64,000 bases of DNA, taken from contig JBDGYV010000004.1 of assembly GCA_039588915.1 (NCBI GenBank), forward strand, positions 1-64,000, written 5' to 3'. The DNA comes from CAMYLR01 sp039588915 (lineage in GTDB: Bacteria > Gemmatimonadota > Gemmatimonadetes > JACCXV01 > JAHWKZ01). A program made the position numbers and the translations under genes. Positions 44,557 through 53,752 of this stretch are shown here, piece after piece. The notes below the pieces were generated by a model, which was not told where the DNA came from, searched no databases, and saw nothing but the letters and a program-made list of their open reading frames with translations. The stretch's first letter is position 1; each line of letters starts with the position of its first letter.

Positions 44557-47220
44557 TTGCTTGCTCCGAGGATGATCGCACAGCCAGCCACTGACGCTGA
44601 TCTCCCGTCGGGGACGGTCACGTTCCTTTTCACCGACATCGAGGGCAGCACTCGTTTGTGGGAGAAGGACGCCGCCCACATGAAGGCGAACCTCGAGCGC
44701 CACGACCAGATCATCCTCGACACCGTTGATGCCCACGGTGGCCACGTTTTCAATACGGTGGGTGACGGATTTTGGACGGTGTTTGAGCGGCCGCCACAAG
44801 CAGTGGAAGCGGCGCTGACCATTCACCGTGATCTCGATCGGGAAGCCGAACGAGCCACGAATCCGCTGCGCGTTCGGGTAGCGATACACACCGGAGAGGC
44901 AGACCAACGAGAGGGAGTTTACTCCGGGGCTACGGTGAGCCGAGTCGCCCGTCTTACCCCCGTGGCCCATGGTGGCCAGACGATCCTGTCCCGGACCGCG
45001 TGGGATCTGGTGCGCAACGCGCTGCCCGACGAAATGACGCTGCGCGACCTCGGCTACCACCGCCTCCCCGATCTCGAGTCTCCGGAACAGATCTACCAGC
45101 TTGAGCATCCCGGGCTCCGGTCGGAGTTCCCGCCGTTGAGATCGCTGGACACGATGCCCCACAACCTGCCCCTCCAACTGACAAGCTTCGTGGGTCGGGA
45201 AGCGGAGATCGAGGAAGTTCGGAAACTGTTGGCAGCCCATCGCGTCGTCACGCTTTCAGGAATCGGAGGTCAAGGCAAGACTCGCCTCGCGCTGCAATTG
45301 GCGGCTCAAGTGTTGAAGATGTTCCCGGACGGTGTCTGGTTCGTCGAACTCGCCAGACTTACCGATCCAGCGCGGGTTCCACAAGCTGTCGCGAACGCTC
45401 TCGGCGTACGTGAGGTGCCGGGACGTGACGTGGCCGACATGCTGATGCAGCACTTGTGTTCACAAACGGCTCTGATCGTGCTAGACAACTGCGAACATTT
45501 GATCGACGCGAGCGCGGTGTGGGTCGAGACGGCGTTGCAGACAGCGCCACGGTTGAAAGTGCTGGCAACAAGTCGGGAGATGCTGGGAATCCCCGGGGAA
45601 GTGGTATTCGTGGTTCCGTCGTTAGCTGCGCCGGCCATCGGAATCGATCCGAAGGACACGTCTCCATCGGACCTGACTGCCTATGAAGCGGTCCAGTTGT
45701 TTGTCGAACGCGCTGCACTTGTAAAACCAGGTTTCGCTATTGATGGGAGCGCTCAATCGGTGGGTCAGATCTGTGCGCGGCTGGATGGAATCCCCCATGC
45801 GATCGAGCTGGCCGCGGCGCGTGTTGCGGTTCTGTCGCCGGATCAGATCGCGGCGCGTCTCGACGACTGTTTTCAGCTTCTGGGAGTCGGCAGTCGTACG
45901 GCGTCGCCTCGTCATCAGACGCTTCGGGCGGTGATCGATTGGAGTCATGACTTACTAGAAGAGCAGGAACAGAGGTTACTGCGACGGCTGGCGGTCTTCG
46001 TTGGCGGTTGGACGCTGGAGGCCGCTGAAGAGATCTGGGGCGAGTCGGGGACCCTCGACCTTCTATCGCGGCTCGTCGACAAGTCTCTCGTCGTCGCCGA
46101 GCCGTCGGACGCGACAGGTATGCGCTATCGGCTACTGGAAACGACTCGACGCTACGCGCGCGAAAAGCTCGCTGCAGCGGGCGAGGGTGAAGCGATCGAG
46201 AGACGACACCGGGACTGGACGCTCGCGCTCGTCGAGTCGGTCGATCTTGGATTCCCGGGTTCGGACGTCGCGCTGAGACTGGAGTCACTGGAGACCGAGA
46301 ACGACAACGTGCGCGCGGCGTTGGAGTGGAGCCTGGCGCGAAACGAATCTGAGCCGGCGCTTTGGATCGTTGCCTCGATGAAGCACTTCTGGAAGTCGAA
46401 CGGTTTGTTGACTGAGGGGATCGAGTGGTGCAAGAGGGCGCTTGCCGCCGGCTCGGAGTTGAGCATAGCGAGGAGCCAGGCGCTGAGCGTTCTCAGCGCG
46501 CTTTCGTTTTTTCACGGCGATGTCGACCGCGCCCGTTCGGCGGCCGAGGAAGCGCTGACGATCGCGCGAGAGGTAGACGACACGCGGAGCCTGATGCTCG
46601 CGCTTTCAGCAGTCGCGAGGAACGCCTCGCTCAGTGAGAGCGACTACGAGATTGGAAGCGTCGCCGCCGACGAGGGATTGCGGTTGGCTCGGGAGCTCGG
46701 AAATCGGGATTCGGAACTGGTCCTCCTCGTGAATCAGGGGGACGCCGATCGATACTGGGGACACCTGAAACGAGCGGAAGAGATGTACGAAGAGGCGCGA
46801 GCTCTGTGTCGCGCTTCGGAGAATCGGTATCGAGAAGTGGAGCTGCTGTTCAACTTGGGTCAGACAGCGCTCGCCATGGGGAACGCGGATGAAGCCGACC
46901 GACGCTATCGACAATTGGAGCGGCTCACTACCGAGTTCCACCATCTAGCTGGCCGTTTGCAGGCGCTCATCGGCATGGCGGAAGTCTATGCGACCAGGGG
47001 TGCGCACGATCGGGCGGCGCGACTGCTGGGCGCCAGCGAGGCGGGACTAGAAACCCAGGGCCGAACGCTCGATCCCCCCGATCACCTGCTCTACGATCGC
47101 TCCGTTGCTGCGGCGCGAGAGACCCTTGGCGAACGAGCCTTCGCGGCCGCCTGGGCAGAGGGGGGCGAATTGACGCTCGACGAGGCGGTAGCCGAGGCGT
47201 TTGGGGACGCGCCTACCTAG
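44557..47220 (+). CDS. Class III cyclase-like / NB-ARC ATPase / TPR regulator
   Basis: The 887-residue protein has a class III nucleotide cyclase homology domain (~15-170), an AAA/NB-ARC-type ATPase with Walker A GIGGQGKT and Walker B LIVLDNCEHL, a winged-helix-like part (TLRAVIDWSHDLLEEQEQRLLRRL), and C-terminal TPR-like helices. In the cyclase domain both metal Asp residues are present (TDIEGST D27; GDGF D70), but the substrate Lys position is Asn66 and the transition-state Asn is Ser128, while Arg132 is kept. Catalysis is therefore doubtful. Such proteins are thought to be signalling ATPases. TTG 44557 has GAAGG five bases upstream; ATG 44572 is an alternative. Confidence 0.88.
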   Translation: MLAPRMIAQPATDADLPSGTVTFLFTDIEGSTRLWEKDAAHMKANLERHDQIILDTVDAHGGHVFNTVGDGFWTVFERPPQAVEAALTIHRDLDREAERATNPLRVRVAIHTGEADQREGVYSGATVSRVARLTPVAHGGQTILSRTAWDLVRNALPDEMTLRDLGYHRLPDLESPEQIYQLEHPGLRSEFPPLRSLDTMPHNLPLQLTSFVGREAEIEEVRKLLAAHRVVTLSGIGGQGKTRLALQLAAQVLKMFPDGVWFVELARLTDPARVPQAVANALGVREVPGRDVADMLMQHLCSQTALIVLDNCEHLIDASAVWVETALQTAPRLKVLATSREMLGIPGEVVFVVPSLAAPAIGIDPKDTSPSDLTAYEAVQLFVERAALVKPGFAIDGSAQSVGQICARLDGIPHAIELAAARVAVLSPDQIAARLDDCFQLLGVGSRTASPRHQTLRAVIDWSHDLLEEQEQRLLRRLAVFVGGWTLEAAEEIWGESGTLDLLSRLVDKSLVVAEPSDATGMRYRLLETTRRYAREKLAAAGEGEAIERRHRDWTLALVESVDLGFPGSDVALRLESLETENDNVRAALEWSLARNESEPALWIVASMKHFWKSNGLLTEGIEWCKRALAAGSELSIARSQALSVLSALSFFHGDVDRARSAAEEALTIAREVDDTRSLMLALSAVARNASLSESDYEIGSVAADEGLRLARELGNRDSELVLLVNQGDADRYWGHLKRAEEMYEEARALCRASENRYREVELLFNLGQTALAMGNADEADRRYRQLERLTTEFHHLAGRLQALIGMAEVYATRGAHDRAARLLGASEAGLETQGRTLDPPDHLLYDRSVAAARETLGERAFAAAWAEGGELTLDEAVAEAFGDAPT

Positions 47221-47245
47221 CCTTTACCTGCTGTTGTCTTGATGC

Positions 47246-47656
47246 TTAGTAGTCGTCGTCGTGATCGTCCTCGTGGTCGTCGTGGTGCTTCTTGTCGTAG
47301 TGCTTCTTGAACTCGACTAGGATCGCTTCACCGGCCTCATCGGACGGATTCTCCGGCAAGTGTACGACCGCGTCCGTCCAGAACGGCACGTTGGCTTCAG
47401 TCAGTGCATCAGCCGATGTCCCGTCGGGGGATTGCATCAGCCAAGTTTGAGTCGTCAGCGAAATGACCACGCCTGCCGGGTGCTCATGCATGACCGACTT
47501 CTCACCCGGTCCGTAATGAACCCGCAGCACGCGAGCCTGGTCATTCTCGAACACTAGCTTGTAGTGGTCCGGATCGACCGCGGTCGGATCTTGCGCCCAC
47601 GTTGCCGAGGCCGATAGGGCTACGAGCAGGATCGAAAAGAGCGTTCGTACAAGCAC
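47246..47656 (-). CDS. Secreted cupin-domain protein with His/Asp-rich tail
   Basis: The 136-residue protein has a signal peptide (VLVRTLFSILLVALSASATWAQ-type, cleavage near TWAQ) and a single cupin domain with HYGPGEKSVMHEHPAGVV, where HEH likely binds metal. The last 20 residues are nearly all His, Asp and Lys (KKHHDDHEDDHDDD), a possible metal-binding tail. GTG at 47656-47654 is chosen because GGAGGT lies six bases upstream; the frame extends to 47758 but that part lies in the divergent promoter region. It converges with the cyclase-like gene and diverges from the FkbM gene. Confidence 0.78.
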   Translation of the reverse strand: MLVRTLFSILLVALSASATWAQDPTAVDPDHYKLVFENDQARVLRVHYGPGEKSVMHEHPAGVVISLTTQTWLMQSPDGTSADALTEANVPFWTDAVVHLPENPSDEAGEAILVEFKKHYDKKHHDDHEDDHDDDY

Positions 47657-47719
47657 AGCGTACCTCCGTCTTGGGACCCAGGGTTGAACCGTCATCACCG
47701 TAGACAATAGACTGAGAGT

Positions 47720-48517
47720 ATGGGCACTGCCATTTCGCGCATTCTCTACAAGGTGCACGGCGTACTGACGGCAAACGAACTCACGCGAGGTCCCCAGCGT
47801 CGCCTGGCACGGAAAGCAAAAGCGGCCTTCAATGTGCCGGACGCGTACGGTGAGATCGTAAAGATCTGCCGGTTGCTACCTCCGGCAGCGATCCTCGACG
47901 TTGGGAGTCATCGTGGGGATACGATTGTCCGGTACCTCGATGAGTTCAGATCGATCCCTATTTATGGTTTCGAGCCCACCCCGGAATCGTTTCAATACCT
48001 CCAGCAACGGTTTGGTGGGTCCACCCAGGTGACCCTTCACAGCGTAGCCCTGTCGAACGAGAGTGGAGTGCACGAGTTCTTCTGCAACGTTGATGAGCAG
48101 ACAAACTCTCTCTTGGACAATGACGCTGAGAACCAGGAGTCCTTCGGGGAGGATACTACCCACGTGCAACGGATTGAAGTTCGCACGACTACACTCGATG
48201 AGTGGGCAGCCAAAGAGTTTCCGGACGGACGCTTAGTGCTCAAGGTAGACGTCCAAGGCGCGGAGGGGCTCCTCATCGAAGGGGGTCGCGAGACTATCCG
48301 CAACCGCGTAATCGCGTTTTACAGCGAGGTAATGCTCTCTCCTATGTACAGCGGACAGACGGACTTTGGCGCGGTTCACCAACGCCTGACGATGGAGCTT
48401 GGTTTCGTCCTACGGGACATTTATCCATGTCTGCACAGCGACAGCGGCAAAGCGGTCCAGGCGGATGCCCTGTGGGTCAAACCGGAGGTTCTAGAGGCCT
48501 TGAGCGGCCCAGCGTAG
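47720..48517 (+). CDS. FkbM-family methyltransferase
   Basis: This 265-residue SAM-dependent methyltransferase has the FkbM pattern: ILDVGSHRGDTIVRYL (motif I), YGFEPTPESFQYLQQ, an internal TTTLDEWAAKE and LVLKVDVQGAEGLLIEGG. The family methylates sugar hydroxyls or similar groups in exopolysaccharides and natural products. The acceptor here cannot be assigned. The gene stands alone, divergent from the cupin gene with about 60 bp between the starts. Confidence 0.9.
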   Translation: MGTAISRILYKVHGVLTANELTRGPQRRLARKAKAAFNVPDAYGEIVKICRLLPPAAILDVGSHRGDTIVRYLDEFRSIPIYGFEPTPESFQYLQQRFGGSTQVTLHSVALSNESGVHEFFCNVDEQTNSLLDNDAENQESFGEDTTHVQRIEVRTTTLDEWAAKEFPDGRLVLKVDVQGAEGLLIEGGRETIRNRVIAFYSEVMLSPMYSGQTDFGAVHQRLTMELGFVLRDIYPCLHSDSGKAVQADALWVKPEVLEALSGPA

Positions 48518-48645
48518 GGAGTAGCCTACACCGAAACACCTAATCCCCGACTTACCCCCTTCAAACGCCACAACGTATCGCAGCGGATCGTTCCCCAAGT
48601 AGGAGTTCGACTCCAGAACACCACAGGGAAGATGCCGCGAAACGA

Positions 48646-48855
48646 TTGGAAACACGATTCTTGCCCGAAATCGCCGAGGACGCTGGGATGATCGTTGGGG
48701 TGGGGTCTGTCACTGTGCTGGCCGGAACGTTCACTCAGACGATCCGCGTTCGGGAGAGCAACCCCATCGATGGCGACAAGGACTACAAGGTCTTTGCCGC
48801 TGGCACCGGCGTCATCATCGATGGGCCGCTGGAGCTCATAGAGTCGGGACCCTGA
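48646..48855 (+). pseudogene. C-terminal fragment of a lost secreted-protein gene
   Basis: A 69-codon reading frame ending at 48855 encodes a protein-like end: VTVLAGTFTQTIRVRESNPI, then DGDKDYKVFAAGTGVIIDGP. This resembles the C-terminus of a common family of secreted proteins in which AGTFxxxIRTRExTPLE is followed by EYKxYAPGVGLV. The frame is open upstream to about 48560 without recognisable start or domain, and there is no Shine-Dalgarno at TTG 48646. I read it as a decayed remnant, though a very small gene cannot be excluded. A 7-bp hairpin (48849-48869) covers the stop codon. Confidence 0.4.
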
Positions 48856-49204
48856 TGCTCACTCAGGGTACCTAGGGCGCCAAACGGATGGGTTCCGGTG
48901 CCCTGGCACCGGGCCCATCTAGGCGCCCACCCTGCCAAAAACCCCGTCGGCGAGTTGCCCGCTGACCCTGTCAGACCTCCGCTTGAGCGGGCTTCTCGCC
49001 ACATTTTCATTCAGTCAGACGTTCCTCACGTACAAGCCGTGAGTCATGGCCGAGGTGCACAAGCCGAGGTCGTTTCGGGAGGTGCGAAATCCCCGAATTG
49101 GCCACTTCTGCAGCTACCGATAAGGGACTCCGGATAGACAGGTTGGGCGCGGTCCGGTAAACTGAACTCATGCAGCGCCTGCAGTATTCCGGAGAGCGGA
49201 TACT
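48856..49204. other. Intergenic region with an 18-bp perfect palindrome
   Basis: No gene is seen in this 349-bp stretch before the TonB receptor. It holds a perfect palindrome CCGGTGCC-CT-GGCACCGG at 48895-48912, followed directly by GGGCCC. There is no T-run, so it is not a typical terminator. It may be an operator or a leftover of the decayed region upstream. Confidence 0.45.
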
Positions 49205-51517
49205 ATGATCAGGCTAGCGCTCATCGCCGTAATGTCCCTCGGACCCCCTCCGGGTGACGGTTCCGTTCACGGAACGGTCCAGTCCGATCGTTACGAAACG
49301 GTCGCCGGGGTGCGGATCGAGATCCCGGCTGAGGGCGTAGTGGCGTGGTCGGACTCGACCGGGGCCTACCAGATCGAGGGCCTCGAGCCGGGCGAGCACA
49401 AGATCCGGTTCTCGCAGTTCGGGTATCACCCGCTCGAGCTTCAGGTCACGGTGCCGCATGATGGCTCGCTGAGCCTGGACGTTCGGTTGCGAACCCAGTT
49501 TATCGTTTTTCCCGAGATCTCGGCTCTCGCATACGCGTCGCTCGATCCCGGCGAGGTGTTCGAGGCCAACGGATTGCCGGAGATCGGTTCGAGGGTGTTG
49601 GCGGGCGAGGTGCTTTGGTCCGACCCGTTGGCCCGCCAACCGGACGTCTTCGAGATCCTGTCCATCATTCCCGGCATCGACATGGCGGAGGAGTCGCCGA
49701 CGCAGCTTCACGTGCGTGGCGGCTCGGCTGACCAAAACCTCGTCCTGTTGGACGGCGCACCGGTTTACAATGCCTACCATACGAGCGGGATCATGTCCGC
49801 GATCAGCCCCGACGCGGTGTCGGAGGTGGCGATTCACACCGGTGTGTTCCCGGCCCGGTACGGCGGCCGGCTGTCGAGCGTGATCGACGTATCAACACCA
49901 GAACCCGGCGAGTCCGGGCTGCGGGTCCGAGGCGGTGCGGGGCTGGCCGACCTGAGGATGACGGTCGACGCGCCGATGCCCGGTGCCGCCGGGGGAGTAC
50001 TGATCGGCGGTCGTCGAACGAGGTACGACCTGTTCCGACGCGGCCCGTTCCTCGACAAGAACCGGACCAGCGGGTTTGACGATTTGCTGGGCAAGGTCTC
50101 GATCGACCTACCGGGAGGCCGGTTCGACGTCGTCTCGCTCACTTCGGACAACTGGCTCTTTTCGAACGTCATTGGAGATGAGGCCAGCGTCGCGACCGAG
50201 GAACAGCGGGCGCTGAGGAACAGCGTGCTGTGGTCGGCATCAACGAACGCCGTTGCGTGGAGTCGATCGTCCGACGCCACGTCCGACATCCGGTTTCAGA
50301 TGTGGCGCGCCACAACAAACTCGGACGTCCACTGGGGGGCGAGTTCCGAGCGCTACCGTGCCGTCAATGCGCTCAAGCACTGGGGTGCGTCGGGTGACGT
50401 GTCTTGGGTGCGACCCGAGACCGTGGGACGAGCTGGTTTCACGGTAGAAGCCCTGTCCTCCAAGTACGTGGCCGACCCCTTGACAAGCGACACAGTGCTG
50501 AGCCTAGCTGACGCAGACCCCGTTCTGGATCTGCGATCGAGCCAGAAGATCGTTTCCACGTACTTCGAGCACCGCTGGATCGCGCGCGATCACTGGATCG
50601 TCAATAACGGGTTGCGAGCTGTGTTTGTCGATGGTCGCAGCGTCGCGCTTGAGCCGCGTGTCTCGGTTCACTACCGACCCGATGAAAGGTTGACGCTCTC
50701 CGGTGGGTACGCACGAGTTCATCAGTACGTGCAATCGCTCCGCAACGAGGAGTCGCTTTTAAACGCTGCTTTTGGCGCCGAGCCGTTGGTCACCGCGGAC
50801 GCCCGAGAAGTGCCGGTCGGCCGGTCGGACCAGCTGACTGCGGCGTTGGAAGCACGGTTGTCGGAGCGTCTTCTCTTGACAGTCGACGGACACCTTCGGT
50901 GGCTCGATGACCTCGTTCTTGTGGCTCCCACTACCGCCCAGCCGTTCGCGATCACCGGGTTTGAGCGTGGAAAGGGACGGGCGATAGGCACCGGGGCGGC
51001 TCTGTTCTATCGGGGGGATCGAGTCGATGCCGAGGCGATCGTCGAATGGAGTACCATTCGCAGACAGTATGGAAACGTCACCTATCATCCTGGATTCGAG
51101 CGTAGGCGATCGGTGATCACGGCTGCATCCTACCGGCTTACGCCTCAGACCAAGGTCAGGACCGCTTTCCAGGCGGTTGCTGGCCGACCCACCAGTTCGG
51201 TCCAGGAGGGGTTTGACTGGGAATCATTTGATCGGCTGAGCGGCGAGGTGGAGTTCAGCGGAACACCACTGCGGCTCTCCGACACGGTCAACGATGAGCG
51301 ACTGCCGGCTTACGTCCGGTGGGACATCGGGATCCGCAAGGAATGGAATCCCTCGCTGCTCGGTCTCTCTGGCTCGGTCATGACCTATCTGGACGTAACC
51401 AACGTGCTGGGACATGAGAACGTGGTTGGCTACGGGGTCAATCCGTCGGGATTCGAGCGCCGGGACCTGCGTCTCCTCCCGGCATCGACCGCTTTCGGTC
51501 TCGAGTGGAGCTTCTGA
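49205..51517 (+). CDS. TonB-dependent receptor with carboxypeptidase-like N-terminal domain
   Basis: The 770-residue protein starts at ATG 49205 behind GGAGAG. After a short signal peptide it has a carboxypeptidase-regulatory-like domain (~20-95; SVHGTVQSDRYETVAGVRIE, GEHKIRFSQFGYHPLELQV), a plug domain (~140-235; LHVRGGSADQNLVLLDGAPVY, GVFPARYGGRLSSVIDV) and a long beta-barrel ending in WSF. The terminal Phe is typical of outer-membrane barrels. The substrate is unknown. An ECF sigma factor and its anti-sigma follow directly, so the three may form a regulated import unit, although the usual FecA-like N-terminal signalling domain is not evident. Confidence 0.88.
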   Translation: MIRLALIAVMSLGPPPGDGSVHGTVQSDRYETVAGVRIEIPAEGVVAWSDSTGAYQIEGLEPGEHKIRFSQFGYHPLELQVTVPHDGSLSLDVRLRTQFIVFPEISALAYASLDPGEVFEANGLPEIGSRVLAGEVLWSDPLARQPDVFEILSIIPGIDMAEESPTQLHVRGGSADQNLVLLDGAPVYNAYHTSGIMSAISPDAVSEVAIHTGVFPARYGGRLSSVIDVSTPEPGESGLRVRGGAGLADLRMTVDAPMPGAAGGVLIGGRRTRYDLFRRGPFLDKNRTSGFDDLLGKVSIDLPGGRFDVVSLTSDNWLFSNVIGDEASVATEEQRALRNSVLWSASTNAVAWSRSSDATSDIRFQMWRATTNSDVHWGASSERYRAVNALKHWGASGDVSWVRPETVGRAGFTVEALSSKYVADPLTSDTVLSLADADPVLDLRSSQKIVSTYFEHRWIARDHWIVNNGLRAVFVDGRSVALEPRVSVHYRPDERLTLSGGYARVHQYVQSLRNEESLLNAAFGAEPLVTADAREVPVGRSDQLTAALEARLSERLLLTVDGHLRWLDDLVLVAPTTAQPFAITGFERGKGRAIGTGAALFYRGDRVDAEAIVEWSTIRRQYGNVTYHPGFERRRSVITAASYRLTPQTKVRTAFQAVAGRPTSSVQEGFDWESFDRLSGEVEFSGTPLRLSDTVNDERLPAYVRWDIGIRKEWNPSLLGLSGSVMTYLDVTNVLGHENVVGYGVNPSGFERRDLRLLPASTAFGLEWSF

Positions 51518-51569
51518 TCCTCGGCCGAGGCCTTAGCCGCCGCAAAGTCTTCCCCCTCACGCCACATAT

Positions 51570-51581
51570 CTGACGCGTCAG
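51570..51581. promoter_or_regulatory. 12-bp perfect palindrome upstream of the ECF sigma gene
   Basis: CTGACGCGTCAG lies midway between the TonB receptor and the ECF sigma gene, 34 bp before the sigma start. It could be an operator or promoter element for autoregulation; no hexamers of a standard promoter are clear around it. Confidence 0.3.
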
Positions 51582-51614
51582 GCGTTCCATCTGTGAACCG
51601 GGTCTCCTGGGAGA

Positions 51615-52154
51615 GTGAGTGAGCGCCGGGACGTGAATCGGAATGAACCATTCGAGGCCGCTTTTGGCGACGTCTTTGAGGCGCGGTTCCAGTCGTTGTT
51701 CCGCTATGTGAATCGTCTTTGCGGGGATTCAGCGGCGGCCGCGGACATCGCTCAGGAGTCCTTTGTGAGGTTGTACCAGCGAGGTGAACTACCCGATGAC
51801 CCAAGAGCATGGCTGGTGACGGTGTCCAATAACTTGTTCCGCGATGCGCACCGACGCACAGGTAGGCGGCAGGAGCTACTGGAAGCCAAAGCAGATCGCC
51901 TCTACGATGACGGGTCGGCTTCTGATCCGGCGGAGCAGTTGGAGGCTCGTGAGCGGAGACAGCGGGTCCGACAGGCTCTCGCGAAGTTGCCGTTGCGCGA
52001 TCAGCAGGCGTTGCTGCTTCGTCACGAAGGCTACACCTATCGCGAGATCGCCCGGGCTCTCGACTACGGGGAGGCCGGGGTCGGAAAACTGATCAGTCGC
52101 GCCACACGCGCTTTTCAGCGCGCGTATGAGGACTTGGTAGATGCATCTGCATGA
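51615..52154 (+). CDS. ECF-type RNA polymerase sigma factor
   Basis: This 179-residue protein has ECF sigma region 2 (FRYVNRLCGDSAAAADIAQESFVRLYQ, in parts) and region 4 (LAKLPLRDQQALLLRHEGYTYREIARAL), with an unstructured linker between. It starts at GTG 51615 behind GGGAGA. The anti-sigma gene overlaps its end by 14 bp, the usual pairing. Target promoters are unknown; the adjacent TonB receptor is a likely candidate by position. Confidence 0.93.
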   Translation: MSERRDVNRNEPFEAAFGDVFEARFQSLFRYVNRLCGDSAAAADIAQESFVRLYQRGELPDDPRAWLVTVSNNLFRDAHRRTGRRQELLEAKADRLYDDGSASDPAEQLEARERRQRVRQALAKLPLRDQQALLLRHEGYTYREIARALDYGEAGVGKLISRATRAFQRAYEDLVDASA

Positions 52155-52869
52155 CGCCGAACTACAGGGGCTGCTCGACGAGGAGCCCAGCGTTAACGAG
52201 AACGAGAGCGTTCGCGCGCACGTCGCGGGTTGTGAGCAGTGCTCGGCGAGGATGGAGGACATGAAGCTTGCGTTTCGCGAGACCGGGCAACTATTGACAG
52301 TGCTCGACGAGTCCCCGCCGGCGATATCTGCCGATCAGCTGATCGAGATGGCGCAACGCCGTCACATTCCTGCCCGGAGAGCGCCTCGGGGAGTCGCATG
52401 GGCAGCCTCGGTGGCGGGTTTGGTCGTCGCGACGATCGTTGCCGCCGCCATTCCGGGATCGCCGGTCCGTGCGATCGTGGAGAATCTGCTCCAAGATCTA
52501 GGACCTGAATCGCCCCAACCCACGGCTCCGGTGGAACCGTGGGAAGCTGGCGTCGCAATAACACCCGACGGAGCGATCGAGATCGTGTTCGATGCCGCTC
52601 AGTCGAGTGGTTCGATCGAGGTCCAGTTGGTCGAGATCGATGTCGCCCGAATCGAGGTTCGCGGTGACTCGGTTGGTTTCGCGGTAGGGGATCGTTCGAT
52701 CCGAGTCGAGAACCAAGACGCGACCGCCAGTTATCGGATCACGCTCCCAGAGAACCTGTCGCAAACCGTAATCCGGGTCGGCACGCGCACCGTCTTCGCC
52801 AAGCAGGGCTCCCGGGTCTTGCAGAACGAGTTCGACCAGGACGGAGAGCTCTACCGGCTCGTGTTTTAG
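52141..52869 (+). CDS. Anti-sigma factor with zinc-binding N-terminus and one membrane helix
   Basis: The 242-residue protein begins with a zinc anti-sigma (ZAS)-type motif: a His near the start of the motif and HVAGCEQCSARM, fitting HxxxCxxC. A hydrophobic segment (~80-100; GVAWAASVAGLVVATIVAAAI) should cross the inner membrane, followed by a ~140-residue beta-rich domain outside (IEVQLVEIDVARIEVRGDS). It would hold the ECF sigma inactive until a signal arrives. The overlap with the sigma gene supports this role. Confidence 0.88.
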   Translation: MHLHDAELQGLLDEEPSVNENESVRAHVAGCEQCSARMEDMKLAFRETGQLLTVLDESPPAISADQLIEMAQRRHIPARRAPRGVAWAASVAGLVVATIVAAAIPGSPVRAIVENLLQDLGPESPQPTAPVEPWEAGVAITPDGAIEIVFDAAQSSGSIEVQLVEIDVARIEVRGDSVGFAVGDRSIRVENQDATASYRITLPENLSQTVIRVGTRTVFAKQGSRVLQNEFDQDGELYRLVF

Positions 52870-52978
52870 TCGGTTTCACAGCTCCGCAGGCTTCACGCCC
52901 AACGCCACAAACTTTCGGCTTCACACGCTCCGTCTGTAGCAGTCGACATTACTTCTTGGAGGGGAGGCGCGACGGAGC

Positions 52979-53752
52979 ATGGTCCCGGTGGTGTACGACC
53001 CGGTCATCGTATCCGTCGTCGTCCCCCTCCTCGACGAGGCCGAAAACTTGCCACGGCTCCACGCCGAGATCGTCGACGCGATGACCGACCTGGATGTCGG
53101 TTGGGAGGTGGTTTACGTGGACGATGGCTCCCGCGACAACGGTCCCCGCATCCTGGCCCAACTCGCGGATCTCGATTCACGTGTACAGGTCGTCACTTTC
53201 GACCGCAACTACGGCCAATCGACGGCGATGATCGCCGGTGTTGAGGCCGCGTTCGGCGACTGGATCGCGACGCTCGACGGGGACGGCCAGAGCGATCCCA
53301 AAGACCTCCCGCGAATGTGGGCGGTCATCTCGCGGCGGAAATGCGATGGTGTCACTGGCGTCCGCGTGGATCGTGCAGATGACTGGGTGAAGCGCTTCGC
53401 CTCTCGGATCGCTAACGATGTCCGAAACCGGGTACTCGGCAACGAGATCACCGACCTCGGTTGCTCGACTCGGATCTTTCCGAAGGCCGCGATCCTGGGC
53501 GCCGCCCGGTTCGAGGGGATGCACCGTTTTCTCCCGATGCTCGTTCGGGCTGGCGGGTACACGATCGACGAGCTGCCAGTCAATCACCGGCCCCGCATCG
53601 CCGGCCAGTCCAAGTACGGGATCAACAACCGATTGTGGCGTGGGATAGCGGATCTGCTCATGGTCCGCAGACTGCTCCGGCGCAAGATCCGGTATCAAAC
53701 GAAAGAAGCCGCGACGGTCGTGCAAAGCACGCGTCTCGGGGCCTGGCTGTAA
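52979..53752 (+). CDS. Family 2 glycosyltransferase (dolichyl-phosphate-mannose synthase-like)
   Basis: This 257-residue GT-A enzyme has VSVVVPLLDEAENLPRLH, the nucleotide-binding YVDDGSRDNGP, the metal DxD in ATLDGDGQSDP and the later RIFPKAAILGAARFEGMHRF with NHRPRIAGQSKYG. These match polyprenyl-phosphate mannose/glucose synthases, which move a sugar from an NDP-sugar to a lipid carrier on the inner membrane. No membrane helices are present in this protein. ATG 52979 follows a GGAGGGGAGG run. The sugar cannot be specified. Confidence 0.92.
   Translation: MVPVVYDPVIVSVVVPLLDEAENLPRLHAEIVDAMTDLDVGWEVVYVDDGSRDNGPRILAQLADLDSRVQVVTFDRNYGQSTAMIAGVEAAFGDWIATLDGDGQSDPKDLPRMWAVISRRKCDGVTGVRVDRADDWVKRFASRIANDVRNRVLGNEITDLGCSTRIFPKAAILGAARFEGMHRFLPMLVRAGGYTIDELPVNHRPRIAGQSKYGINNRLWRGIADLLMVRRLLRRKIRYQTKEAATVVQSTRLGAWL

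Noticed and set aside
47257..47305. Repeated GTC/GTG-rich tract as a CRISPR or tandem repeat locus
   Set aside because: It is the coding sequence of the His/Asp-rich tail; no spacers or regular unit.
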